DNA of 64,000 bases. Source: Rhizobium oryzicola (GTDB lineage: Bacteria; Pseudomonadota; Alphaproteobacteria; Rhizobiales; Rhizobiaceae). Under the pieces are notes generated by a model that made no database searches, was not told where the DNA came from, and saw only the letters and a list, made by a program, of their open reading frames with translations. Shown here piece by piece: positions 42,965-51,220 of this stretch (its first letter is position 1; each line of letters opens with the position of its first letter). The position numbers and the translations under genes were made by a program. The DNA lies in assembly GCF_030504645.1 (NCBI RefSeq), contig NZ_JAUKWQ010000001.1, positions 558,001 through 622,000 on the forward strand, given 5' to 3'.

Positions 42965-43975
42965 TCCCGTCGAGGCACGGATAATCAATTCCGCCTGCCA
43001 GATTTCGCCCAGCGGCGATGGCGTTTCGGGTTCCTCTATGGCGGCAATCAGGCGCTGGGCGATCCGCCGCCCGGCTTCCCTGAGGGATGACCGGGTCGTG
43101 GTCAGCGGCACGGTGAAGTTTTCCGGCTTTAGCAGCATCAACTCGTCGTCATGGGCAATCAGGGAAATATCCTTGCCCAGCCGCAAACCCGCCTGCTGGA
43201 TGGCGCGCACCGCGCCGAGCGCCAGGACTGTGCTGGCACAGAGCACGGCGGTTGGTCTTTCGGCGCTGCCGAGCAGCCGCACCATCTCTGCATGCCCGTT
43301 ATGATCAGTCATCCATGTGTGGCTCGTCATCTTCGGATCGAGTGCAAGGTCCGCCGCTGCAAGTGCCTTCTCGACGCCCAACCTGCGGCGCTGGGCAAAA
43401 TCCAGATCCTCCGGTCCGTTCAGCAACGCTATTTTGCGGTGGCCAAGATCGAGTAGTAATTGCGTTGCCTGTCGGAATGCCCCTTCGTTATCGACGTCGA
43501 GGTAGGGGTAGTTCTCCTCTGCCCCCAGCGATCTCCCATGGACGATAAACGGGAAGGGCAATGACTTCGCCATTTCCAGCCGCGGATCATTCTCGCGCAT
43601 ATAGGCGAGATAATAGCCGTCCACGCTGCCGCTTGAGACAAGTGCCCGGATGGCCTGCGCCTCTGCATTCGGCTGTGCCGGCACGATCACGAAGTGGAAT
43701 TCGTGATTGAGACATTCCTCTGCGAGACCCGCCTGGAACTCGGCGAAGTGAATGTCGGATGCCATGCCGCTGGAAACGGGCATCACCAGCCCGAGCGAGC
43801 CGGCCTTGCCGGTGGCAAGACGCCGTGCAGCACGGTTCGGTCGGTAACCCGTTTCGGTGGCTGCCGCCATCACTCGGCGCCGTGTGTCCTCGTTCACCTC
43901 AGGGTATCCGTTCAGTGCACGGCTGATCGTCGTCTGTGAAAGTCCGAGACGTTCGGACAGTTGTTTCAAGTTCAA
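42953..43975 (-). CDS. aglR: LacI-family regulator of alpha-glucoside uptake
   Basis: This 340-residue protein has a N-terminal LacI helix-turn-helix (LKQLSERLGLSQTTISRALN GYPEVNEDTRRRVMAAATET) and a periplasmic-binding-like effector domain (LGLVMPVSSGMASDIHFAEF; TAVLCASTVLALGAVRAIQQ). It faces away from aglE across 258 bases that contain two CAAAGCGCTTTG palindromes, the expected half-site symmetry for LacI-type proteins. By position it is the AglR equivalent of Sinorhizobium, and probably represses aglEFGAK until an alpha-glucoside is present. Confidence 0.92.
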   Translation of the reverse strand: MNLKQLSERLGLSQTTISRALNGYPEVNEDTRRRVMAAATETGYRPNRAARRLATGKAGSLGLVMPVSSGMASDIHFAEFQAGLAEECLNHEFHFVIVPAQPNAEAQAIRALVSSGSVDGYYLAYMRENDPRLEMAKSLPFPFIVHGRSLGAEENYPYLDVDNEGAFRQATQLLLDLGHRKIALLNGPEDLDFAQRRRLGVEKALAAADLALDPKMTSHTWMTDHNGHAEMVRLLGSAERPTAVLCASTVLALGAVRAIQQAGLRLGKDISLIAHDDELMLLKPENFTVPLTTTRSSLREAGRRIAQRLIAAIEEPETPSPLGEIWQAELIIRASTGPAP

Positions 43976-44013
43976 GGAATGCTGCTCCCAATTGCTTCAG
44001 ACATCCTCCCACC

Positions 44014-44025
44014 CAAAGCGCTTTG
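44014..44025. promoter_or_regulatory. LacI-type operator O1 (near aglR)
   Basis: Perfect 12-base palindrome CAAAGCGCTTTG, 39 bases upstream of the aglR start. It may allow autoregulation or looping with the second site, 139 bases away between start points. Confidence 0.75.
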
Positions 44026-44163
44026 AAGACTATCAGGCTCTGAGACGTTCGAAAATAGGCAAGTGGAACTTCGCAAAACCCGCCCTAGATGATGATGAAC
44101 AAGGTGAGTGGGGGGAATTTGCAAATCCTCTTGACTCATCCGGCATCGCCATGGCTGATTACA

Positions 44164-44179
44164 TTCAAAGCGCTTTGAA
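44164..44179. promoter_or_regulatory. LacI-type operator O2 (aglE side)
   Basis: Perfect 16-base palindrome TTCAAAGCGCTTTGAA. It lies just downstream of a TTGACT (44131-44136) that could be a -35 element with TGATTA near 44156 as a poor -10, so binding would block the aglE promoter. GGGAGGG is the aglE ribosome binding site further on. Confidence 0.8.
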
Positions 44180-44233
44180 AGCTTTTGAGCGGTCCTGGTA
44201 GGAAGACCGTAATCTGGACGGGAGGGATTATTG

Positions 44234-45595
44234 ATGAAGACATATCTGCTGATGGGCGTGGCGGCGCTTGGGCTTTTGGCTGGTTCCGCATCCGCTGCCG
44301 ACCTGAAGTTTGCGCCGGGCCAGGAGGCTCGCTTCAACTGGAAGAGCTATGATGACTTCAAGGCGAAGCACGCCGATGTTAAGGGCCAGACGCTGACCAT
44401 TTTTGGGCCGTGGCGCGGCGATGACGAAGTTCTGTTCAAGAGCGTTCTCGCTTATTTCAATGCCGCGACGGGGGCCAACGCCACCTATTCTTCTTCTGAA
44501 AACTACGAGCAGCAGATTGTCATTGATACCCAGGCCGGCTCGCCGCCGAACATTGCCATCTTGCCGCAGCCAGGCCTGTTTCAGGACCTCGCTGCCAAGG
44601 GCTTCCTCGTGCCGCTGGGCAATGAGTACAGCGACTGGGTCAAGCAGAACTATGGCGCGGGTGAGAGCTGGATCAGCTACGGTACCTATAAGGGCAAGGA
44701 CGGCAAGTCTGCCTTTTTCGCCTTCCCTTACAAGGCTGACCTGAAGTCACTGGTCTGGTACGTGCCGGAGAATTTCGAGGAAGCCGGTTACAAGGTGCCG
44801 AAGACGATGGAAGAGCTGATCGCGCTCTCCGACAAGATCGTCAAGGATGGCGGCACGCCCTGGTGCATCGGTCTGGGTTCTGGTGGTGCCACCGGCTGGC
44901 CGGCCACCGACTGGGTGGAAGACCTGATGCTGCGCATGAACACGCCGGAGACCTATGACGGCTGGGTCAACAATTCGGTCAAGTTCAATGATCCGAAGGT
45001 CGTCAGCGTCATCGAGGAATTCGGCAAGTTCGCCAAGAACGACAAATATGTGTCCGGCGGCGTTGCTGCCGTCGCCTCGACTGACTTCCGCGACAGTCCA
45101 AAGGGTCTCTTCGGCATTCCCCCGAAATGCTACCTGCATCACCAGGCCTCGTTCATTCCGAGCTTCTTCCCGCAGGGCACCAAGCTCGGCACGGATGCGG
45201 ACTTCTTCTACATGCCCACCTACGCCTCCAAGCCGGAGCTTGGAACGCCTGTCCTTGGTGCCGGTACTCTCGTTGCCATCACCAAAGATTCGCCAGCGGC
45301 TCGCGCTTTCGTCGAATTCCTGAAAACCCCGATCGCGCATGAGGTCTGGATGGCCCAGTCCGGGTTCCTGACGCCCTACAAGGCGGTGAATCTCCAGGCC
45401 TACGGCAATGATGCGTTGCGCAAGCAGGGCCAGATCCTGACCTCGGCCACGACCTTCCGCTTCGACGGCTCAGACCTGATGCCGGGCAAGATCGGTGCGG
45501 GTGCCTTCTGGACGGGCATGGTCGATTTCGTGGGTGGCAAGTCCGCAAAGGCGGTTGGCGACGACATCCAGAAAGCCTGGGACGGCCTGAAATAA
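44234..45595 (+). CDS. aglE: Alpha-glucoside ABC transporter, substrate-binding protein AglE
   Basis: This 453-residue periplasmic protein has a signal peptide (MKTYLLMGVAALGLLAGSAS ending ASA-A) and a family-1 extracellular solute-binding fold (TLTIFGPWRGDDEVLFKSVL; GSPPNIAILPQPGLFQDLAA; GLGSGGATGWPATDWVEDLM). It captures trehalose, sucrose or maltose type sugars, to judge from the cluster. The ATG at 44234 is preferred to the TTG three bases before it. A large hairpin separates it from aglF. Confidence 0.94.
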   Translation: MKTYLLMGVAALGLLAGSASAADLKFAPGQEARFNWKSYDDFKAKHADVKGQTLTIFGPWRGDDEVLFKSVLAYFNAATGANATYSSSENYEQQIVIDTQAGSPPNIAILPQPGLFQDLAAKGFLVPLGNEYSDWVKQNYGAGESWISYGTYKGKDGKSAFFAFPYKADLKSLVWYVPENFEEAGYKVPKTMEELIALSDKIVKDGGTPWCIGLGSGGATGWPATDWVEDLMLRMNTPETYDGWVNNSVKFNDPKVVSVIEEFGKFAKNDKYVSGGVAAVASTDFRDSPKGLFGIPPKCYLHHQASFIPSFFPQGTKLGTDADFFYMPTYASKPELGTPVLGAGTLVAITKDSPAARAFVEFLKTPIAHEVWMAQSGFLTPYKAVNLQAYGNDALRKQGQILTSATTFRFDGSDLMPGKIGAGAFWTGMVDFVGGKSAKAVGDDIQKAWDGLK

Positions 45596-45612
45596 GCGCT
45601 GGCAAACTCCGG

Positions 45613-45642
45613 ATGCGCGCTGCCGTGACCGGCGGCGCGCAT
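45613..45642. repeat. Intercistronic hairpin between aglE and aglF
   Basis: A 13-base stem (ATGCGCGCTGCCG and CGGCGGCGCGCAT, with one T-G pair) closed by TGAC, 18 bases after the aglE stop. No T run follows. It is likely to protect the 5' part of the transcript and give excess binding protein over the permeases. Confidence 0.75.
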
Positions 45643-45727
45643 ATCAGAGCCAAGAAAACTGTCCGGTAGAAAAACCGGAAATCCGCTTGGGTAGCGGCGT
45701 GGCCGACAAGGCCGCAGAGGAGGGGGA

Positions 45728-46741
45728 ATGTTTGCACAGATCCTGTCTGCCGTCGGCGTGATGGTCGTCGGTGTGTTTATCTGCGCGCTCTATTACTGGC
45801 TGTCGGACAAGGCGCTGCAGCTTGTTTTTCCGGTCCGCGATGGCGATGTCATCGGCGCTTCGCGCAATCTCAACCGACGCGCTGCGGTTCGGCCCTGGCT
45901 GTTTCTCGGCCCAGCCCTCATTCTGCTCGGCGTCTATCTGGTCTATCCGGTCATCGCGACCTTCATTCTGTCCTTCTACGATCGGGCAGGGCAGGATTTC
46001 GTCGGCTTCGCCAATTACCGCTGGGCCTTCTTTGATGCCGGTTTCCGGCAATCGATCTTCAACAATATTCTCTGGCTTGCCGTGGTGCCGGCCGCCTGCA
46101 CCTTCTTCGGCCTTGTGATTGCCGTTTTGACCGACCGCATCTGGTGGGGCAATATCGCGAAAAGCATCGTCTTCATGCCGATGGCGATCTCCTTCGTCGG
46201 CGCCTCCGTCATCTGGAAGTTCATCTACGAGTATCGCGGTGGCAATGATGCCCAGATCGGCCTCCTCAACGCCATCGTCACCTCGCTCGGCGGCAATCCG
46301 CAGGTGTGGATCTCCATGCCGTTCTGGAACAATTTCTTCCTGATGGTCATCCTCATCTGGATCCAGACGGGCTTTGCCATGGTCATCCTCTCGGCAGCCC
46401 TGCGCGGCATTCCCGAGGAAACCATCGAGGCTGCCGTCATCGATGGCGCCAATGGCTGGCAGATCTTCTGGAAGATCATGGTGCCGCAGATCTGGGGCAC
46501 GATCGCCGTCGTCTGGACCACCATCACCATCCTGGTCCTCAAGGTCTTCGATATCGTTCTGACCATGACCAACGGCCAGTGGGATACGATGGTGCTGGCC
46601 AACCTGATGTTCGACTGGATGTTCCGCGGCGGTGGGGATAGCGGGCGAAGTGCCGTCATAGCGCTCGTCATCATGGCGGCCGTCACACCGATCATGATCT
46701 GGAACATCCGCCAGGCAAATCGCGACGCAGGGGGGCATTGA
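45728..46741 (+). CDS. aglF: Alpha-glucoside ABC transporter permease AglF
   Basis: This 337-residue MalF-type permease has several membrane helices (PWLFLGPALILLGVYLVYPV; LAVVPAACTFFGLVIAVLTD) and the EAA motif region (IPEETIEAAVIDGANGWQIF) that contacts the ATPase. Helix SAVIALVIMAAVTPIMIWNI closes the protein. It is 132 bases downstream of aglE, with an intercistronic hairpin. Confidence 0.94.
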   Translation: MFAQILSAVGVMVVGVFICALYYWLSDKALQLVFPVRDGDVIGASRNLNRRAAVRPWLFLGPALILLGVYLVYPVIATFILSFYDRAGQDFVGFANYRWAFFDAGFRQSIFNNILWLAVVPAACTFFGLVIAVLTDRIWWGNIAKSIVFMPMAISFVGASVIWKFIYEYRGGNDAQIGLLNAIVTSLGGNPQVWISMPFWNNFFLMVILIWIQTGFAMVILSAALRGIPEETIEAAVIDGANGWQIFWKIMVPQIWGTIAVVWTTITILVLKVFDIVLTMTNGQWDTMVLANLMFDWMFRGGGDSGRSAVIALVIMAAVTPIMIWNIRQANRDAGGH

Positions 46742-46743
46742 TC

Positions 46744-47904
46744 ATGACGGCCATCAGCCTGAAACTTCGCCGCATCGGCCTGCCGCGCCTGATCGTCCAT
46801 GTCTCCGTTCTGTTGATCGTCATCCTCTGGCTGATCCCGACACTCGGCATTCTCGTCACCTCCATCCGCGACAAGAACCAGATCACCACGTCTGGCTGGT
46901 GGACGGCATTCGTCGGTTCATCGCAAACCTCGGCCGTGCGCCTCGGCGATCCCGCAACCGCCAAGCAGGAGGGCGGCAAGTTCGTCATATCGGGCTCTGT
47001 CTTCGAAAATGGTGCCACCGGCAAGGTGCAGGCCTTTGGTACCCGCGTGCAGGAACCTGCTGCTTACAAGGTCGGCCAGACGGTTGATCTCGGTGAGGGC
47101 GAAAGCCTGTTGATCAACGGTGACGGCACCTATGTGCAAAGCAAGGCCACGGCTTTTGAAGGGAGGCCCAAGCGCATCTATCTAACGGTCACCGTGCCGC
47201 CGACCTTTTCGCTCGACAATTACCGCACGGTGCTGAACTCGGAAGGGCTCGGCCAAGCCTTCATCAATTCGCTGACCGTCACCATTCCCGCAACGATCAT
47301 CCCGATCCTGATCTCCGCCTTTGCGGCCTATGCGCTGTCCTGGATGCAGTTTTCCGGCCGCGCGCTGATCATTGCCGTCGTCGTCGGCCTGATCGTCGTG
47401 CCCCTCCAGATGTCGCTGATCCCGCTGCTTCGTCTCTATAACGAGATCGGCAACATCTTCGGGGTTCCGTCCAAGACCTATGCCGGCATCTGGCTGGCGC
47501 ACACCGCCTTCGGCATGCCGCTCGCCATCTATCTCCTGCGCAATTATATCGCAGGGCTACCGAAGGAGATCATGGAATCGGCGCGCGTGGATGGCGCCTC
47601 CGATTTCGAGATCTTCCTCAAGATCGTGCTGCCGCTGTCCTTTCCGGCACTCGCTTCCTTCGCCATCTTCCAGTTCCTCTGGGTCTGGAACGACCTTCTG
47701 GTCGCCATCGTCTTCCTCGGCACTGGTCGTGACCAGCTGGTGCTGACGGGTGCGCTGAACGCGCTGCTCGGCTCGCGCGGCGGCAATTGGGAAATTCTCA
47801 CCGCCTCCGCCTTCATTACCATCATCGTTCCGCTTCTCGTTTTCTTCTGCCTGCAACGCTATCTGGTGCGCGGTCTCCTTGCCGGTTCGGTCAAGGGCGG
47901 CTGA
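46744..47904 (+). CDS. aglG: Alpha-glucoside ABC transporter permease AglG
   Basis: This 386-residue MalG-type permease has an N-terminal membrane helix, then a periplasmic insertion of about 110 residues (residues 45-150), the remaining helices, and the EAA loop (LPKEIMESARVDGASDFEIF). The long insertion is what distinguishes AglG-type permeases from plain MalG. The ATG at 46744 is the better start; a TTG at 46738 overlaps the aglF stop. Confidence 0.94.
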   Translation: MTAISLKLRRIGLPRLIVHVSVLLIVILWLIPTLGILVTSIRDKNQITTSGWWTAFVGSSQTSAVRLGDPATAKQEGGKFVISGSVFENGATGKVQAFGTRVQEPAAYKVGQTVDLGEGESLLINGDGTYVQSKATAFEGRPKRIYLTVTVPPTFSLDNYRTVLNSEGLGQAFINSLTVTIPATIIPILISAFAAYALSWMQFSGRALIIAVVVGLIVVPLQMSLIPLLRLYNEIGNIFGVPSKTYAGIWLAHTAFGMPLAIYLLRNYIAGLPKEIMESARVDGASDFEIFLKIVLPLSFPALASFAIFQFLWVWNDLLVAIVFLGTGRDQLVLTGALNALLGSRGGNWEILTASAFITIIVPLLVFFCLQRYLVRGLLAGSVKGG

Positions 47905-47933
47905 ACATCGCCTTCACTCAGGATTGTCCTTCC

Positions 47934-49589
47934 ATGATTGCCTCTTCCCAGACGACCGACACCCCCGATGCCGATTGGTGGCGTGGCGCGGTCATCTACC
48001 AGATCTATCCGCGCTCCTACCAGGATTCCAACGGCGACGGCGTTGGTGACCTCAAGGGCATCACCGCTCGCCTGCCGCATATCGCAGCACTCGGCGCGGA
48101 TGCGATCTGGATCTCGCCTTTCTTCCCTTCGCCCATGCGCGATTTCGGATATGACGTCTCGAACTACACGGATGTCGATCCGATGTTCGGGTCGCTCTCC
48201 GATTTCGATGCGCTGATCGCCGAGGCCCATCGGCTCAAGATCAAGGTGATGATCGATCTCGTCATCTCGCACAGTTCGGATCACCACGCTTGGTTCATCG
48301 AAAGCCGCTCCAGCCGCGTCAACCCCAAGGCGGACTGGTATGTCTGGGCCGATGCGAAGCCCGATGGCACGCCGCCCAACAACTGGCTGTCCATTTTCGG
48401 CGGGTCGGCCTGGCATTGGGACCCGACGCGCATGCAGTATTACATGCACAACTTCCTGACCTCGCAGCCGGACTTGAACCTGCACAACCCGGAGGTTCAG
48501 GATGCGCTGCTGGATGTGGTGCGGTTCTGGCTGAAGCGCGGCGTCGACGGTTTCCGGCTGGACACTATCAACTTCTATTTCCATGACCGGGAATTGCGGG
48601 ACAACCCGGCGCTGGCGCCGGAACGGCGCAATGCCTCGACGGCGCCGGCGGTCAATCCCTATAACTTCCAGGAACACCTTTACGACAAGAACCGCCCGGA
48701 AAACATCGCCTTCCTCAAGCGCTTCCGCGCCGTGCTGGACGAATTTCCGGCGATTGCCGCCGTGGGCGAAGTGGGGGATAGCCAGCGCGGACTGGAGATC
48801 GTCGGCGAATACACCTCCGGCGGCGACAAGATGCAGATGTGCTACGGCTTTGAGTTCCTGGCGCCGGACTTGCTGACGGCCGAGCGCGTGGCGGAAGTGC
48901 AGCAGGCCTTTTCTGCTGCCGCCCCTGAAGGCTGGGCCTGCTGGGCTTTTTCCAACCATGATGTGGTGCGCCATGTCAGCCGCTGGGGTGCCGAGGTTCT
49001 GGATCGCGATGCCTATGCCAAGCTTCTGGCGGCCATTCTGCTGACCCAGCGCGGCTCCATCTGCATCTATCAGGGCGAGGAATTGGGCCTGACGGAAGCC
49101 GATATCGCCTATGCTGATTTGCAGGATCCCTACGGCATCCAGTTCTGGCCGGAATTCAAGGGCCGCGACGGCTGCCGCACACCGATGGTCTGGGATGCGC
49201 AGGCGCTGCAGGCGGGCTTCTCGACCTCCGAAAAAACCTGGTTGCCGATCCCGGTCGAGCATCAGTTGCGCGCGGTGAGCGCCCAGTATGGCGATCCGGA
49301 CTCAGTGCTGGAGCATTATCGCCGCTTCCTGGCCTTCCGTCGGCAGCATCTGGCCTTTGCCAAGGGCGACATCGAGTTCCAGCCGGTCAGCGGATCGCTG
49401 CTCAGCTACACGCGCTCCTTCGGCAATGAGACGGTTCTGTGCCTGTTCAACATGAGCGCCGAACCAGTCGCAAGTGAACTGCCGGATGGCGATTGGTCGG
49501 TTCTCGTCGGCCATGGCATGGAAAGCGATGTGCAAGGCCGGACGGTGCATCTGCCCGCCTGGGGCGCCTTCTTCGCGCGATCTGCATAA
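47934..49589 (+). CDS. aglA: Alpha-glucosidase AglA (GH13)
   Basis: This 551-residue cytoplasmic enzyme hydrolyses imported alpha-glucosides. GH13 motifs seen: DWWRGAVIYQIYPRSYQDSN at the start, VMIDLVISHSSDHHAWF, the nucleophile region GVDGFRLDTINF (Asp210), acid AVGEVGD, and FSNHDVVRHVSRW. The start at 47934 follows aglG by 29 bases; there is no signal peptide. It fits the uptake system: sugars are brought in intact, then cleaved. Confidence 0.95.
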   Translation: MIASSQTTDTPDADWWRGAVIYQIYPRSYQDSNGDGVGDLKGITARLPHIAALGADAIWISPFFPSPMRDFGYDVSNYTDVDPMFGSLSDFDALIAEAHRLKIKVMIDLVISHSSDHHAWFIESRSSRVNPKADWYVWADAKPDGTPPNNWLSIFGGSAWHWDPTRMQYYMHNFLTSQPDLNLHNPEVQDALLDVVRFWLKRGVDGFRLDTINFYFHDRELRDNPALAPERRNASTAPAVNPYNFQEHLYDKNRPENIAFLKRFRAVLDEFPAIAAVGEVGDSQRGLEIVGEYTSGGDKMQMCYGFEFLAPDLLTAERVAEVQQAFSAAAPEGWACWAFSNHDVVRHVSRWGAEVLDRDAYAKLLAAILLTQRGSICIYQGEELGLTEADIAYADLQDPYGIQFWPEFKGRDGCRTPMVWDAQALQAGFSTSEKTWLPIPVEHQLRAVSAQYGDPDSVLEHYRRFLAFRRQHLAFAKGDIEFQPVSGSLLSYTRSFGNETVLCLFNMSAEPVASELPDGDWSVLVGHGMESDVQGRTVHLPAWGAFFARSA

Positions 49590-49610
49590 GAGACAAAAGG
49601 GGAGAGAGAC

Positions 49611-50699
49611 ATGGCCGGAGTGGTTCTGAAAGATATTCGCAAGGCCTATGGCCAAGTGAAGGTTTTGCATGGCATCGACCTCGATATCGCGGAAGGCGAA
49701 TTCGTGGTCTTTGTCGGCCCCTCCGGCTGTGGGAAATCCACCCTTTTGCGGATGATTGCAGGGCTGGAGGAAATCACCAGCGGCGACATGCTGATTGATG
49801 GGCAGCGCGTCAACGAAGTGCCGCCTTCCAAGCGCGGCATTGCCATGGTCTTCCAGTCCTATGCGCTTTACCCGCATATGACCGTCTATGACAACATGGC
49901 TTTCGGCATGCGCATTGCCGGCGAAAACAAGCAGGAAATCGATCGACGGGTTCGTGCCGCTGCCGACATCCTCCAACTCACGCAATATCTGGAGCGGCTG
50001 CCCAAGGCATTGTCCGGCGGCCAGCGCCAGCGTGTTGCGATCGGTCGTGCCATCTGCCGTGACCCCAAGGTGTTCCTGTTTGACGAGCCGCTCTCGAACC
50101 TCGATGCGGCGCTGCGCGTCGCGACCCGCATCGAGATCGCCAAGCTGAAGGAAAGCATGCTCGATACTACCATGATCTATGTGACGCATGATCAGGTGGA
50201 AGCCATGACGCTGGCAGATCGGATCGTCGTTCTCTCAGCAGGCAAGATCGAGCAGGTCGGCGCACCGCTGGAGCTTTACGAACGCCCGCAGAACCTGTTC
50301 GTTGCCCGCTTCATCGGTTCGCCCGCCATGAACGTGATACCGGCGACCGTCAAGGTGAGCGGCGCGGTCACTGAGGTTGATCTGAAGGGCGGCAAGGTCG
50401 TGTCTGTGCCGATCGCAACGCCTTCAGGCGAGGAAGGCAAGCCGGCGAAATTCGGCATCCGGCCGGAGGATCTGTCGATTGCGACAGGTGATGACTATCT
50501 CTTCGAAGGACGCATTTCCATCGTCGAGGCGTTGGGGGAAGTCACGCTGCTCTATATCGACGGGCTGGATGGCGACGAGCCGATCATTGCCAAGCTTCCC
50601 GGCATCGCCAAGGTGGAGAAGGGGGCATCCGTTCGCTTCACGGCCGATCCACACAAGATGCATCTGTTTGATTTGAATGGTCAAAGCTACCGACGCTGA
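49611..50699 (+). CDS. aglK: Alpha-glucoside ABC transporter ATP-binding protein AglK
   Basis: This 362-residue MalK/UgpC-type ATPase has Walker A GPSGCGKST (residues about 37-45), Q-loop AMVFQSYALYPHMTV, signature LSGGQRQRVAIGRA, Walker B VFLFDEPLSNLDAALR and switch His in MIYVTHDQVEAMTLAD. The C-terminal TOBE-like domain (FGIRPEDLSIATGDDYLFEG) may receive regulatory input. It is the last gene of the operon; a weak hairpin GGGTCA/TGACCC follows at 50713-50732. Confidence 0.96.
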   Translation: MAGVVLKDIRKAYGQVKVLHGIDLDIAEGEFVVFVGPSGCGKSTLLRMIAGLEEITSGDMLIDGQRVNEVPPSKRGIAMVFQSYALYPHMTVYDNMAFGMRIAGENKQEIDRRVRAAADILQLTQYLERLPKALSGGQRQRVAIGRAICRDPKVFLFDEPLSNLDAALRVATRIEIAKLKESMLDTTMIYVTHDQVEAMTLADRIVVLSAGKIEQVGAPLELYERPQNLFVARFIGSPAMNVIPATVKVSGAVTEVDLKGGKVVSVPIATPSGEEGKPAKFGIRPEDLSIATGDDYLFEGRISIVEALGEVTLLYIDGLDGDEPIIAKLPGIAKVEKGASVRFTADPHKMHLFDLNGQSYRR

Positions 50700-50791
50700 A
50701 TCTGCGGCCGGCGGGTCATGAAGACTTGACCCTCTCGTTCCATACTCAAAATTAAGGTTCGGCACCTACAGTCAAGGCCCTAGGATGCGTA

Positions 50792-51196
50792 ATGAGTTCC
50801 GAGGCTGCGATGACCTATCTCAAAAAAGAAGAGTCCTTCATGTATGACCGCGAAGCGCGGTTCAAGATGGAAGACACGATGAACGCCGGCCGCATCGAAT
50901 TCACCGAGAAGCACGTCATGCACATGGCGGCGCGCCGTTGCGATGTCATCCGCATTTCCATGAGCGGCGCGGTTCTGGCGCTTCTCACCCAGACCAACCT
51001 GCCTAAGGAATTTGTTCTCGATATTCCGGATGCGCGCATCATGAAGATCGGCTGCGTGCTGATGCGCCAGAATGCCAACAATACGATCGATGTGCGCTTC
51101 CTGCGCCTGTTGACTCAAAAGGAGCTGGACCGCATCTTCATCTTCTCGACGCATCCGGCGCACAAGGACAAGAAGCTGGATGTGAGAGCCTGGTAA
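50792..51196 (+). CDS. PilZ-like domain protein
   Basis: This 134-residue soluble protein resembles a PilZ domain: HMAARRCDVIRISMSGAVLA near the middle corresponds to the D/N-x-S-xx-G region and IDVRFLRLLTQKEL to the final strand. The N-terminal RxxxR c-di-GMP motif is only partly present (MYDREARFKMED and AARRC), so c-di-GMP binding is uncertain. The start could instead be Met 7 or Met 17. It has no membrane segment. It stands alone between aglK and a convergent nucleotidase gene. Confidence 0.7.
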   Translation: MSSEAAMTYLKKEESFMYDREARFKMEDTMNAGRIEFTEKHVMHMAARRCDVIRISMSGAVLALLTQTNLPKEFVLDIPDARIMKIGCVLMRQNANNTIDVRFLRLLTQKELDRIFIFSTHPAHKDKKLDVRAW

Positions 51197-51220
51197 GGGA
51201 GCTTCCGCTCCCTCTCGCTT
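51197..51220. terminator. Bidirectional terminator between PilZ-like gene and nucleotidase
   Basis: GGGAGC / GCTCCC stem with a TTCC loop directly after the stop codon; short pyrimidine run (TCTCGCTT) after it. It separates two convergent genes and could serve both. Confidence 0.55.

Noticed and set aside
47859..49262. 467-codon open frame opposite aglA
   Set aside because: Lies on the other strand of a clear GH13 enzyme within the agl operon; shadow frame.
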